Shown here in pieces: positions 22,086-32,640 of a stretch of 64,000 nt of DNA. Both the position numbers and the translations under genes were made by a program. Position 1 is the first letter of the stretch, and each line of letters opens with the position of its first letter. The notes beneath the pieces are model-generated. The model ran no database searches, was not told the origin of the DNA, and worked only from the letters and a program-made list of their open reading frames with translations. Source of the stretch: Eublepharis macularius (lineage: Eukaryota; Chordata; Lepidosauria; Squamata; Eublepharidae); NCBI RefSeq assembly GCF_028583425.1, contig NC_072791.1, positions 30,449,368-30,513,367 on the forward strand, given 5' to 3'.

Positions 22086-22615
22086 CTGGAGTTACATTTG
22101 TTATTTTCCCGTTGTCCACTACAAAGACAAATATTAATAATTTTTTTACACAAAAATAGGGCTATCACATCAGTATCCGCCCCCCTCCAAGCATATTCCC
22201 TAAATGACTTTTACACTTGTTTCAGGCTTGTTTATCTGCTGTTCACTGTTCCTTTCAGCAGAGACTTGGGTGTCTTCTTTGTCTTTTCCTTCTTCCTAAA
22301 TATGTGGTCATATACATCAGACTGAGAACATGTTGATGTCAACTATCACTTTGTCTATACTTAACATAAAAGTAATATATGTTGGGAAGGAGAAAATGGG
22401 GTATCCAGTGATATTGCACCTTTCTTTGCTTATTTAGACTGTTTAAATGCGGCTGCTTTCCAAGTCCATCTGCATTCTCTTTTTTTAATAGAAACCAAAC
22501 CCCAAACTGATGTGTGTCTACACAGAGTACAGGTTGGTTCTGTGGAGAATTCATAAAAGAAATAACATAAAAGAAATAACATTAAAAGCATTACCATAAG
22601 CAAATTGGTCACAGC
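22086..22615. other. Gene B intron 3, no gene seen
   Basis: AT-rich intronic sequence. Apart from a possible older CR1 remnant at its left end I see no repeat family, exon or RNA gene. It ends with the 8-bp target duplication of the hAT-like element that follows. Confidence 0.4.
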
Positions 22616-23575
22616 TAGAGATGGGCACGAACAGAAAAAATCCCGAACATGATGTTCGTTGTTCATTGCCATCCATGAACAGGGACTCACAAACAACCAC
22701 GAACATGGCCCTGTTCACAAACATGTTCATGGTTAGCTGTTCGTGGGGGCCAGCAGGCTCTCCTCCAGCCATCATCCAAGTGAAGATCCCTACTGCACCA
22801 GGCCCAGAAACCTGACCTGAGCAGGCAGCAGGAAAGGTACCAATAATAAATAATAGCTTGGCCCCAGGCCTGGCAGCACCCCTGGAACTTAAAGGGGTAG
22901 ATCCCTATCCCACTACAGACAAAGAAAATTCATGCTCCAGTGCACTCTCTCTATCAAAATGCCAACAGCAACTCTCTCCCTCTCCACTGTCTGCAAACTA
23001 AGCCAGAGCTGGGAGCCCCCCTCCCCCCTGGTCTTTGCTCCCTTGCAACAAATTTGGAGCTCCACTCTTGAAAGGAAGACCTGCCTATCAAGCTAAATTA
23101 GGCTTAGATTGGGGTTTCCAGGGCAACAGCAGGAGTTCAGACAGAGTTCAGACCAGAGCTTTTTTTCAGTGGGAACGCGGTGGAAAGGAGTTCCGAAACC
23201 TCTTGAAAATGGTCACATGGCTGGTGGCCCCTGAGCAGCATGGAGGGCAATCTAAACTCCCCTCTGCCTGGAGATCAGGGGGAGGGGCCACCAGCCATGT
23301 GACCATTTTCTCTGAGGGCAACCCACTGAGTTCCACCACCTCTTTTCCCAGAAAAAAAGCCCTGGTTCAGACAATCCCTACCTAAGTTGCCAAGGGAATT
23401 GATTGCAGGTGCCAGACTGTCTGGCTTGATGAACAGCAACAAACAGCAATGAATGAGGCTTGCAATGACCACCTGTTCATTTAGAATGGGGCCTCACAAA
23501 CAGCTTGTTTGCGAACAGCAGATTGGGCTGTTTGTGGCTTTTTTTTGTTCATATTGCTGTTCGTGCCCATCTCCA
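22616..23575. mobile_element. Non-autonomous hAT-like DNA transposon (960 bp)
   Basis: Terminal inverted repeats T(A/G)GAGATGGGCACGAACA are at both ends, and the 8-bp GTCACAGC is directly repeated at 22608-22615 and 23576-23583. An 8-bp duplication and short inverted termini are hallmarks of the hAT superfamily. The empty site is preserved in the parallel sequences at 24605 and 38911 (AAATTGGTCACAGCATAC). No transposase is encoded. A smaller element is nested inside at 23154-23364. Confidence 0.85.
23154..23364. mobile_element. Nested hAT-like MITE (211 bp)
   Basis: Ends CAG(A/G)GCTTTTTTTC and its inverted complement, flanked by the 8-bp direct repeat GTTCAGAC at 23146-23153 and 23365-23372. 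It is largely self-complementary (AAATGGTCACATGGCTGGTGG pairs with the segment near 23288-23312), so it would fold as one long hairpin. It interrupts the larger hAT-like element, giving the order of insertion. Confidence 0.85.
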
Positions 23576-23952
23576 GTCACAGCATACTTCTCAGACATCC
23601 AAGATTTGCTCCTGGGGTTGTTTATTTAATCATTTAAGTTGTAGGAGGTATTAAACCTCTTTCAGCTTGGAAACACGTTACTGTCCAATACTTCAGGAAT
23701 GGTGGAATTATAAGTTATTTTCATACCATCATCACCACAGAGTAAACCTAAAGTAGAGCTCTCACTACTGTATGCTCAGATTCTACTGGAAGTTTTGGCC
23801 ACTGTCACTCCAGCTGTCATCCCAGCTTCTTCATAACCCCCAGGTCTTCAGGAAACCAAAGGCCTTTATGCACATGAGCATGCAGACGGGAGAGTGTTCA
23901 AGGTGCCTTCCACAGTGGCACAGCCTTGTACCATTTCCCTGTTGCTGCTCTG

Positions 23953-25002
23953 GCTCAATGGGACCTATGCTTATAAATAGCCATGGGCTCCCAGGCTGGG
24001 TTTCACTTTCAGCATGCAGTGGAGTAGGACAGAGCTCTTGCTTGCCACTTACTAGCTTTTGGGGAGAAAGACTGAGAGTATAATTGAGCTTGGATTTTTG
24101 TGGGAGTTTCCTGGGGGCCTTGGATTGGAGAGGGTATAACTCCAAGATCCCTTTTGCAATCTTTTCCAAACTTGGGTGATAGCTGTAGGAGAGCCTGCAA
24201 AAGACTCCCTGGGAATATGGGCTCTCTCAGTGTCATGGGGGCTGTTCCGCACACCACAAACTGCGAACCTGTTCGGCAACGGAAAATGTTCATTGCGGTT
24301 CGCGACCTCGGGATTGTCGTCAGCACCAAACCATGAACCGCTGGTTTGTTAAATTTTTTTGGTTTGTGTCCATGTCTAATCAGAACCTCCTTTAATAGCA
24401 GAGATACCTAGCTGATTTTATTAACCAGGGGAAGCCAGGGCTTCAGTAAACATATGCAGAATCTCTCCAAGTATTCTGTCCACATTCTCAGATAGCACTG
24501 ACAGAAAGATATCCATAGAAATCTGAACAACAGAGAACATTCAAGACTTGTTTTGTTAAAGTGGAGTTCAGGTAAGACTGAGAATGTGAACAGCTCTGTC
24601 TAAGCAAATTGGTCACAGCATACTTCTCAGACATCCAAGATTTGCTCCTGGAAGCCTAGCTATAGTAAACCTCTTACAACTTGGAATAACATTATTGGAC
24701 AATACTTCAGGAATGGTGAACTGATAAGTCATTTTCACCACCATCATCACGACAGAACAGACCTAAAACAGAACTTTCACTACTGTGTGGTCAGATTCTA
24801 CTGGAAGTTTTGGGGCCACTGTCAGTCCAGGTGTCATCCCAGCTTCTCCATAACCCCTAGTTCTTCAGGAAACCAAAGGCCTTTATGTGCATGAACATGC
24901 AGAAGGCAGGATGCTCAAGGTGTTTTCCACAGTGGGAAGACCTTGTTCCATTTTCCTGTTGCTACTCTGGCTACTAATATAGTGCAATGGCAACAGGGCT
25001 TC
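23953..25002. repeat. 1050-bp tract nearly identical to gene A intron 3
   Basis: This tract matches 38259-39308 over the same 1050-bp length with, by eye, about one difference (24249 versus 38555 area). Flanking intron and exon sequence of the two genes differs by 10 percent or more. It also duplicates within gene B the segment at 23576-23952, which is an older, diverged version of 24622-24986. The pattern is that of a recent transfer of intron 3 sequence from gene A into gene B. Confidence 0.85.
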
Positions 25003-25465
25003 CACACAGCAAGTTTCCCCCAAGGTTTTTTTTTTAAAAAAATACTATGACACAGCATCGTATTGGTGTACATCCTATTTTTGCTTGGTGGTTTTGATCC
25101 AGTTATTGCAGTCCCATTAGTGAAATTTATTTTGGGTCTGTTTGCATATAACAGACAAAAGGAGGAGCTAAAGAATGATTAAATAAATATAGAAAATAAA
25201 TATATAGAAAATAAAGTATTCAATTGGGGGGGAGAATTCTGCTTTTCAGTTCAGTGTGGTTAGCTCAGTGTGTGGTTAGCTCTCAGCTTATAGGCAGTTT
25301 TTCTAAATCACCAGCCTCAGGGTTTTTTAAGGTAAGTCTCTAACCCTTTTCCTTGTGCAGATATGCCTTTTTCCTTATGTTGTTGCAATGAAATGAGTAA
25401 CAGCCTTTTTTAAAACTGAAAGCTGAAAATTCAGGTAACCTACTACATGTAATAGTATTAAAGTT

Positions 25466-26420
25466 TAGCAACGTATTTATTTATGCTATCCATTTATTTA
25501 TTCATTTATTTATTTATGTCATTTATAGTCCACCTTTCTCACTGAGACTCAAGTCAGATTACATAGTATGAGATTAGTACAATCAGTATCAAGTAATATT
25601 ATTATTATAATAATAACATTTGATTTATATACCACCCTTCAGGATGACTTAACACCCACTCAGAGCAGTTTACAAAGTATGCCATTATTATCCCCACAAC
25701 AAAAAACCCTGTGAGGTGGGTGGGACTGAGAGAGCTCCAGAGAGCTGTGACTAGCCCAAAGTCACCCAGCTGGCTTCAAGTGGAGGAGTGGGGAATCAAA
25801 CCCAGCTCTCCAGATTAGAGTCCCACGCTCTTAACCACTACACCAAACTGGCTCGTTTCAATACAGTATCAATTTCGATAAACAATGCCATAGGGTAAAT
25901 AGATACAAGTTTAAAAGACATAGTATTAGCAAGAATCCAATAAAGAGCAGAAAAAATATTGAAGTGGAACATAATCAATTCTAGGACTAACGTTAGACAA
26001 CACGGAGCACAGGTGGTACATAGGAGTACATATTTAAAGCAACAGATAATATGTAAGGCAATATAGTGATGAAGTCTATGGTCCCTAACTCATTCACGAA
26101 GCATCTGAGACCCCATCCCTACAATACAATCCTCCCATTTGAGTAAAAAGCCTTCTTTGAATATTTTGGTTTTGCATCATTTACAAAAAGCCAGTAGAGT
26201 GTGGGCACTTCTGACTTCTTCAGGCATGTCATTCCAAAGGATAGGGGCCACCACAGAGAAAGCCCGTGTATGGGCTGCTGCTGACTTCACCCATACGCAG
26301 CCTGGCACCTGCAGGAGATCCTGCTCAGATGAGCAAAGCTGCCGTGAAGGAACATAGGGATGGAGGCAGTCCCATATGTTTGCTGGACGAAAGCCAAGAA
26401 GAACTTTGTATGTAATAACT
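25466..26420 (-). mobile_element. LINE-type 3' region, antisense, split by a SINE
   Basis: The left end is the reverse complement of the common tail 'GTCTCAGTGAGAAAGG.GGACTATAAATGACATAAATAAATAA', also seen sense at about 31258-31305. The rest, including 26190-26330 with a 'cattccaaaggataggggcc' block, resembles a repeated non-LTR 3' region that I cannot name. The tRNA SINE at 25597-25853 interrupts it; CAGTATCAA occurs on both sides of the SINE. Gene A lacks this block at the equivalent place. Confidence 0.5.
25597..25853 (-). mobile_element. tRNA-derived SINE
   Basis: Read on the minus strand it starts GCCAGTTTGGTGTAGTGGTT (A box) and GGGTTTGATTCCCC (B box), the internal RNA polymerase III promoter of a tRNA-derived SINE, then a body with 'GGGTGACTTTGGGC' and a tail with TATAAATCAAATGTTATTAT. 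Sister copies are at 47354-47598, 48315-48563 and 60893-61130, all in the same orientation. Confidence 0.85.
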
Positions 26421-26576
26421 AATACCTTATACTTGAAATGCTATTCATTTGCCAATTTAAAAAAGAAAGATCTTGTATGTACTTGAGACACTATAATTCA
26501 GTTTAGAATTTGTATGTTGTCTAAATAAAATTGTCATTTCATGGTTATTTCTTTGTTTTGTACATTTTTTAAACAG

Positions 26577-26724
26577 AGAAATAAAATTATGGATTCCAAA
26601 ATTTTCCCTTTCTGCATCCTATAACGTCAAAACCTTCTTGCAGAGACTAGGCATGGCAGATGTCTTTAATCATCGCGCTGATCTATCTGGGATTACAGGA
26701 AAACACAAGCTGAGGGTTTCTCAG
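26577..26724 (+). CDS. Serpin gene B, exon 4
   Basis: 148-bp exon, the exact length of exon IV of clade A serpins. It is bounded by a pyrimidine-rich acceptor ending AACAG and a perfect GTAAGT donor. Reading in phase 2 it encodes the serpin core segment [20 protein letters not shown], then [18 protein letters not shown] and LRVSQ. The conserved IPKFS and DLSGIT motifs identify the family. It is about 85 to 90 percent identical to the matching exon of gene A (39703-39850). Exons 2 and 3 were not found upstream in this window, so gene B looks like a 5'-truncated copy. Confidence 0.88.
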
Positions 26725-27184
26725 GTAAGTAAGTGGGTGACGTTTGTACTAGACTCTGAATAACAATGACATTTCATCCAGTGCCTCTTAAACATTTCAT
26801 GAGTTACTGGCATTTGATGAAGTGATCTAGTCTTAGTGCAATTTAACCTGTAAGCTTTGACTGGAATCAATGGATTAAACATGGATTGATCAGGAGGTGG
26901 GATCTAAATATCTTACTTTGTTTCAATTTAAAATGTTTAATCCTGTCCTTCTCATTGTTCAGGGCATGAAGCTCACTAGGTGACCATCATCCAAGTCATA
27001 CTCTCAGCCTAGCCTACTCCACAGCATTATTGTGAGGATAAAATAGACCCTGTCTTTCTGCTCCTCATTATGTGCCCTGATCTCTCTTTTAGGTTCTGTA
27101 AGATTCTGCAATGATCATAAAGTGAAAATATGATTCCTATCATGGTCCCTCTTAAAGGACTTCTTTGAAGTCATCTTCTAACTG

Positions 27185-27720
27185 TTGAGCATGGGCAGGG
27201 AGGGCCCAGCTTCCCACACTCTGCCAGACACCCTATCAGGGGCTCAGTCGCAGGAAGGAGGTGGAGGGGCATAGCTGCTTGGCTGGGCAGCTTACGGCCA
27301 TTCAGCACATGGTGCGTCTGTGAGACGGTTTTCCTCCCTTACTGTGTACAAACTTGGCTGGGATTTCTGGTCAGAACTTGGCAGTTTGGGGCACTGGGCC
27401 AGATCCACTGCAGTGAGTTTGCACAAGTTTGGCAGCTAACCCCCCTTTTGGGGTCTCCTTAAGGGACCCAGAGGAGGTGCCCAGCTTGGGGGCCATTAGC
27501 AGGTTTCACCCTGGGTGGTAGAGACTTGGGATCCACCAGGGCCATGTCCTGTGCAAGATGCCACACCTCTTGCCATCTCATATTTGGTGCCCAGCAGGTG
27601 GGTCCTTGATGCCATGGATCCATGCTCTATGTGGCACCACTGCTACAATGGCTGTAATCAATAAAGTTATGGCCAATTTTCTCCCAAAAGTGATTGTGTA
27701 TGTGTCTTATTTGCCCATAG
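27185..27720. mobile_element. Possible solo LTR or unclassified repeat in gene B intron 4
   Basis: A GC-richer block inside an AT-rich intron, ending with CAATAAAGTTATGGCC at about 27659 and a T/C-rich tail, which resembles the polyadenylation end of an LTR. Termini and a target duplication were not resolved. It is absent from gene A at the equivalent point. Confidence 0.3.
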
Positions 27721-27969
27721 CACCAGCCTCATGCATAGCCAATACAGCTGCAAAAGGAGACACAGGCATCTTTCCAAGGTACTCTACTCATCCAGACAAG
27801 CTTCTTTAAGCTTCTATTATATACTGGGTGTTTTGCACCAAAATGACCATAGCTTGCATTTGCTCAAGTGCAACAGTTACCTCTTAAAGGAACACCCTTC
27901 TTTAATAGAGAACAATGGAGGACTCAAGCAGCAAGGACAACATTGTATACCAACACAAGAAGACTTGGA

Positions 27970-29013
27970 GGAATTGTCGAAGGCTTTCACGGCCGGAGAA
28001 CGATGGTTGTTGTGGGTTTTCCGGGCTGTATTGCCGTGGTCTTGGCATTGTAGTTCCTGACGTTTCGCCAGCAGCTGTGGCCAGCATCTTCAGAGGTGTA
28101 GCACCAAAAGACAGAGATCTCTCAGTGTCACAGTGTGGAAAAGATGTTGGCAGGTCATTTATATCTACTCAGGAGGGGTGGGGTTGAGCTGAGTCATCCT
28201 GTAAGAGTTTCCCAGGGTGTGGAATGCTAATGGCGGGAGGCTTCACTGTATCCTGAGGAGGTTCCTTTGCATATGGATTGGTGCTTGATGTGCTAATCTT
28301 CTCTGCAGGGCTATTGTCGAGTATAGAGTGTTTTGTTAGCCTGGTGTTTTTCAGAACTGGAAACCATGCTCTGTTCACTCTTAAGGTTTCTTCTTTCCTG
28401 TTGAAGTTTTGCTTATGCTTGTGAATTTCAATGGCTTCCCTGTGCAGTCTGACAAAGTAGTTGGAAGTGTTGTCCAGTATTTTGGTGTCCTAGAATAAGA
28501 TACTGTGCCCTGTTTGAGTTAGGCTATGTTCAGCCACTGCTTATTTTTCAGGTTGTCCAAGTCTGCAGTGTCTTTCATGTTCTTTTATTCTTGTCTGGAT
28601 GCTACGCTTTGTGGTCCCGATGTAAACTTGTCCACAGCTGCAGGGTATACGGTATACTCCTGCAGAGGTGAGGGGGTCTCTACTGTCTTTTGCTGATCGT
28701 AGCATCTGTTGTATTTTTCGGGTGGGTCTGAATACTGCTTGAAGGTTATGCTTTTCCATAAGCTTTCCCATCTGATCAGTAATTCCTTTGATATATGGCA
28801 AAAACACTTTTCCTGTAGGAGACTGTTTTTCCTTGGTTGTTTGATTCATCCTGGGTTTGATTGCTCTTCGGATTTCATTTCTGGAGTAGCCATCTGAAGA
28901 TGCCAGCCACAGCTGCTGGCGAAACGTCAGGAACTACAATGCCAAGACCACGGCAATACAGCCTAGAAAACCCACAACAACCATCGTTCTCCGGCCGTGA
29001 AAGCCTTCGACAA
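27970..29013 (-). mobile_element. Penelope-like element, GIY-YIG end with inverted terminal copies
   Basis: The minus strand between about 28860 and 28170 encodes the C-terminal part of a Penelope-like polyprotein. It has the GIY-YIG endonuclease signature (AGVYRIPCSCGQVYIGTTKRS, about 28660-28600) and a conserved 'IKEHERHC' helix. One stop interrupts it near 28490. Two copies of a roughly 125-bp terminal repeat flank it in opposite orientation (27970-28108 and 28887-29013), the Penelope 'pLTR' arrangement. The reverse transcriptase is missing here; an RT-bearing piece of a similar element is at 49340-50860. Confidence 0.88.
28880..28945 (+). ncRNA. Hammerhead ribozyme-like core in Penelope terminal repeat
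   Basis: CTGAAGA at about 28893 fits the conserved CUGANGA box, followed by GCCAGC-CACAGCT-GCTGGC that can pair as stem II, then GAAAC as the second core box and GTC just after. Hammerhead motifs are known from the terminal repeats of Penelope-like elements. Stem III is very short here, and the mirrored copy at 28056-28090 has a weaker stem II, so activity is uncertain. Confidence 0.45.
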
Positions 29014-29017
29014 TACA

Positions 29018-29290
29018 TCAGTCTTCAAAAGCCTCACAGCTTATTACCGAATTTACATTTTTATTTGTCCCATGTGTGAGGGATGTTAAAGACCAAATCA
29101 CTCTGGAAAGTTGTGCTGAGCGAGAACTAGCAGACTCAATGCAGGCTGCATAGTAATCTCTCTTTGCAGCTTTCACTGCCATCTCATAGGCCTTCATAAA
29201 TGTCCTATAAGATGTTCTTGTCACTTCATCACAGAGTTCTAGCCATCTCAGGTCCCATTTCATCTGTCACAGCTCCTCAGTATACCAAGG
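29018..29290 (-). mobile_element. L2-type LINE fragment, antisense
   Basis: Minus-strand translation gives SYRTFMKAYEMAVKAAKRDYY and ESASSRSAQLSRVIWSLT, the segment between endonuclease and reverse transcriptase in L2/CR1-group ORF2 proteins. It is a short decayed piece directly right of the Penelope-like element. Confidence 0.6.
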
Positions 29291-29369
29291 AGCTACTCTA
29301 GTTTGGGGGTGGAGAGGGCGATGGGGAGCGATCTCGTCGATAGCTTCCGAGCGACAGGCATTCCTATAA

Positions 29370-29785
29370 AACCTATAAAACTAGGGCCTTCCTCAATGGT
29401 CAGTAATAAGCAAGCAAACCCACACACCCAGAAATCATTATGTAAAAAATGTTTCCGATGTTCTTATCTGAAAATGCAAAGGGAGAAAGAAGGAAGAATT
29501 TTTTTTAAAGTTATAATGATGGCAACAACTACACTGTAAAAAAAAATTGAAAAAAAAACCAGAACCAATTTTACCTTTTATAATGTGTGGTATGATACAG
29601 ATTATTGCAGCAGGCCATGGATAACTTCACGTGGGGACTACACTCACACAGAGCTCTTCACTTGGTGTTATAATCTATAGAACAAAAATTACAGATGAGC
29701 TTAATATTGCATAATGAAACCTTTAAACTCACACTGTGTTTTTCAGATTGTATGACTGACCATTGAGGAAGGCCCTGGGGCCGGA
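29370..29785. repeat. Inverted-repeat-bounded segment of unknown class
   Basis: GGGCCTTCCTCAATGGTCAGT near 29379 is mirrored by ACTGACCATTGAGGAAGGCCC near 29755, bounding about 400 bp that lacks a coding frame. It could be a small DNA transposon or the end of a larger element. Family unknown. Confidence 0.45.
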
Positions 29786-30440
29786 ATGCGTATGGTCTGG
29801 TTTAGTGTTGGTCATTTGACAGTATCATCAACTCTATTTGGAGAACGTTATACCTATTTTAAGCATATCTATGCAGCCTGCAATTCAGGCCCTATGTTTT
29901 TGAGTACTGCATACACTGTATAATAAACACTCATTTTGAATATATTTTACAGGTTTTTAACTTGACCATTGTAGCATCTACTATTTTTAAAAAATACACC
30001 AGAGGTGTAGGGAAGGACTAGCCACTGACGGGATCTAGGGCAGGAAAATGTATGGGAACCTGTCATATGAAAGCCCTATTGCTGCAGTGCTATATTGGCG
30101 ATTTCAGCAGTCATCACCCAGATCCATCACCCAGATCCACTCACTACATCTAACCATTCTGAGTTCACAGCCTTCTCCAGATAAAAGAGCACTAAATCTG
30201 CAATACCTTACTATAACAAACCAGAGAGAACTCTTCATTCAAACTGAATTAAGTTTACCCAATACTAAATATTTCCATGGAAAACACTGGTAGTTCCTCC
30301 ACTATCACTGCTGTAAGACCAAATGGGTCATTTACTGACAGTTTCCAGAATCTTGATAGTTTGCATTTCATCAGAAAATGTACAGGCAGGCTCATCTCTA
30401 GTGTACACATCCAATAAAAATGTATGTGCTTTCTCTACAG

Positions 30441-30632
30441 GCTCTTCATGAAGCGGTGCTAGTTATTCATGAGGACAGCACTATAGTGGGTCAACGTGGT
30501 GAATCTGGAATCCGGTCATTTCCCCCTCCCCCTCCTTGCATCAAATTCAACAGACCCTTCCTGATATTCATCATTGATATGTCAACAGCAACCATTTTCT
30601 TAATGGGGAAAATTGTGAGCCCAACCAACTAA
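30441..30632 (+). CDS. Serpin gene B, exon 5 (C-terminus and reactive loop)
   Basis: Final coding exon, 63 codons plus TAA, after a CTTTCTCTACAG acceptor identical to that of gene A. It encodes the serpin C-terminus: LHEAVLVIHEDS, a reactive centre loop STIVGQRGESGIRSFPPPPP, then the breach and strand 5B signature FNRPFLIFIID and the terminal MGKIVSPTN. The hinge lacks the small-residue run (Ala/Gly at P12-P9) of inhibitory serpins; an Arg-Ser pair is present at a place that could serve as P1-P1'. The frame is open, joins exon 4 in phase 0, and shows no inactivating change, although exons 2-3 are missing. Confidence 0.88.
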   Translation, partial: ALHEAVLVIHEDSTIVGQRGESGIRSFPPPPPCIKFNRPFLIFIIDMSTATIFLMGKIVSPTN

Positions 30633-30752
30633 TATTACATCACCAATCAGAGGATGGCATTTACAGCCATTAAGGGCAAATGAAAAATGGATTTTGATCT
30701 TTGCTTTACTTTTTTACGTACATCAACTGAACCCAGGTGTTTGCATAATAAA
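30633..30752 (+). terminator. Serpin gene B 3' UTR with poly(A) signal
   Basis: AATAAA at 30747-30752 follows the stop codon by about 115 bp. The surrounding sequence, from 'ATCACCAATCAGAGGATGGCATT' onward, is conserved at 52262-52400 in gene A, where AATAAA is also kept at 52370-52375. Confidence 0.6.
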
Positions 30753-30779
30753 TTTATTTTAAAGCATTGTAATCTTGGA

Positions 30780-31084
30780 GACTGTTGTGTATTGGCCCTA
30801 GCTTCAATAAAAGTTAGGCTCCTCTGGCTTCGATTCTCATTGGTTGTTACAGTTGGCAGCAGCCAATTGCTCCTCTCTTAATAAAGACCAATCACTGTCA
30901 TGTAAATATGTTATATTGTATATAGTTTATGCAAATGATGGTATTCTAGGGTGCATGTTCCTATTGGTTGATGCTTAATACAGGGGCGGGGTTTATGTGC
31001 TTTCGTTGAACTGGAGTTGTCTGTCTGTTCTGGCTTGTAATAAAGCATGTTGGGTTGAGCTGAAATCATTATGAGCACCAAGAT
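30780..31084 (+). mobile_element. Candidate solo LTR in the 3' flank of gene B
   Basis: About 300 bp that interrupt sequence continuous in gene A (around 52397). It starts TGTTGTGTATTGG, has CCAAT-type boxes (ATTGGTTG at 30840 and 30964), a TATA-like stretch near 30920 and AATAAAGCATG near 31041. These are LTR-like features. The exact ends and a target duplication were not established. Confidence 0.4.
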
Positions 31085-32264
31085 CAATATTTAATATGCC
31101 AAATGTTTCTTCTTCAACTCCATATTGGATCCTTGCTAATGCTATGTCTTTGTAAACTTGCATTTATTTACCCTGTGACATTGTTTATGGAAATGTCCTT
31201 GATGCTGTATGGAAATGTCCTTGCTACTGATTGAACTAATCTCACACTATATAATCTGCCTTGAGTCTCAGTGAGAAAGGCAGACTATAAATGACATAAA
31301 TAAATAATGTTTCTGCTCATGGCAGGAGTAGACTGACTCATTGGCAACAATTAGAAAATTTTAAAACCTTAGTTTCTAAGAAATGAAAGCCCGATGGGCA
31401 GAGGAAGTAGTAGATCATCTCCAACCCTCAATGACTTCTATGACGTTCTCTGGCATAAAGGATTTATTAGGATTCAACAGGGAGAGTCCCAGAAGAGGGT
31501 CAAAGAAGATTAACTAAAATTTCCCCAGAAAGAATGACAATTTTGGCAGGTTGACATTTCCAAAAGGAGAGTATCATTACTCATATCTGCATAAATGCCA
31601 AACAATTTGACCAGAAACCTCCACCATCTTCTCTACACACTCTTCGCAGATATGAATAGTGAAGGGTGTGGTCATTGATTTCTCAATTGGAAGAGAGAAG
31701 AAAATTCCCTGTTCTCAAAGGATAAGCCTCTTACTCAATACTAGAATTATGCCCATCTCATTTTGCTCATCAACCCCATATCCAACCGTGCTCACAATAT
31801 CGCATGCATCACATGACTGCTTTGCAAGTGTGAAACCCCTGCAAACATGGGAAGCGAAACAGGTACTGAAAACACTTTAAATACCCAGTGTGAAATATGC
31901 CCAGAACAACCTTGGAGAGGGGCATGAAGCAAAGGAGCAAGACATTTGTATATCTTATGTAGATTAGAAGAACCATCTAATATCAATAGATACAATGAAT
32001 TGAAGCCTAGGTGTAGAAAGTTGCTAAGAACAACAGGAATGTCTAATTTTACAGAAGTTGAGATACAGGGAAGGGTGTATTGGTTGATGGCCAAAAGATA
32101 TTCATATGTGTGAGAAACTTGTAGTTACTCATTTTCCATAGATTTTGTTAAGATACAATGTAGCAAGAATAAACTAATACACACACACACACACACTTTA
32201 AGAAGATGTTTCAAAAGGAGATAGCCTTTTCTGGTGTTTGAAGTTATAACATAATCAGTTAGCC
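31085..32264. other. 3' flank of serpin gene B
   Basis: Non-coding. 31094-31310 is an inserted repeat ending in the 'GTCTCAGTGAGAAAGGCAGACTATAAATGACATAAATAAATAA' type LINE tail. From about 31310 to 32175 the sequence parallels 52430-53270 downstream of gene A, and its end parallels 1-80. A CA microsatellite lies at 32181-32196. No exon or RNA gene seen. Confidence 0.6.
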
Positions 32265-32408
32265 AAGAATTATTTATTTATTATTTCATTGGATTTCTAT
32301 TCTGCCCTCCCCGCAAGCGGGCTCAGGGTAGATTCCATCATTTAAAACACAATGCAGCAATAAATATACAAATTAGCCATAAAAACAATATAAAAACGTT
32401 TGCCATCA
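32265..32408 (-). mobile_element. L2-type LINE tail, antisense
   Basis: ATTTATT-rich start followed by 'TTCTATTCTGCCCTCCCCGCAAGCGGGCTCAGGGTAG' type sequence, the reverse complement of the L2 3' tail seen sense at 49160-49215 ('CCCTGAGCCC...GGGGAGGGCGGAATAGAAAT'). Confidence 0.65.
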
Positions 32409-32416
32409 GGCAAAGT

Positions 32417-32640
32417 ATGCAGCTGCTGTGGTTAAGTAGTTTGGCTGCAAAACAGCACTCTACTGGATTGAATCCCACTATTGCTATGAGCTCAGGAGGT
32501 GGCCTTGGGTAAGCCATTCCTCTCAGCCCCAGCTCCCCAGCTATATAGTGGGGATAATAACAACACGAACTTGTTCATTGCTCTAGGTAAGGCACTAATC
32601 TGTCTAGAAGAGCAGTATATAAGCACAGTTATTATTGCAC
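32417..32640 (+). mobile_element. tRNA-derived SINE (second family)
   Basis: GCTGTGGTTAAGTAGTTTGG (A-box region) and GGATTGAATCCC (B box) are spaced as in a tRNA, followed by 'GGTGGCCTTGGGTAAGCC' and a 3' part 'AGAGCAGTATATAAGCACAG' with a TTATTATTG tail. It differs from the family at 25597. Confidence 0.65.

Noticed and set aside
22339-24329. Short open frames in gene B intron 3, repeated near 38358-38642
   Set aside because: They fall in hAT-like elements and the copied intron tract; they repeat only because the DNA is duplicated.
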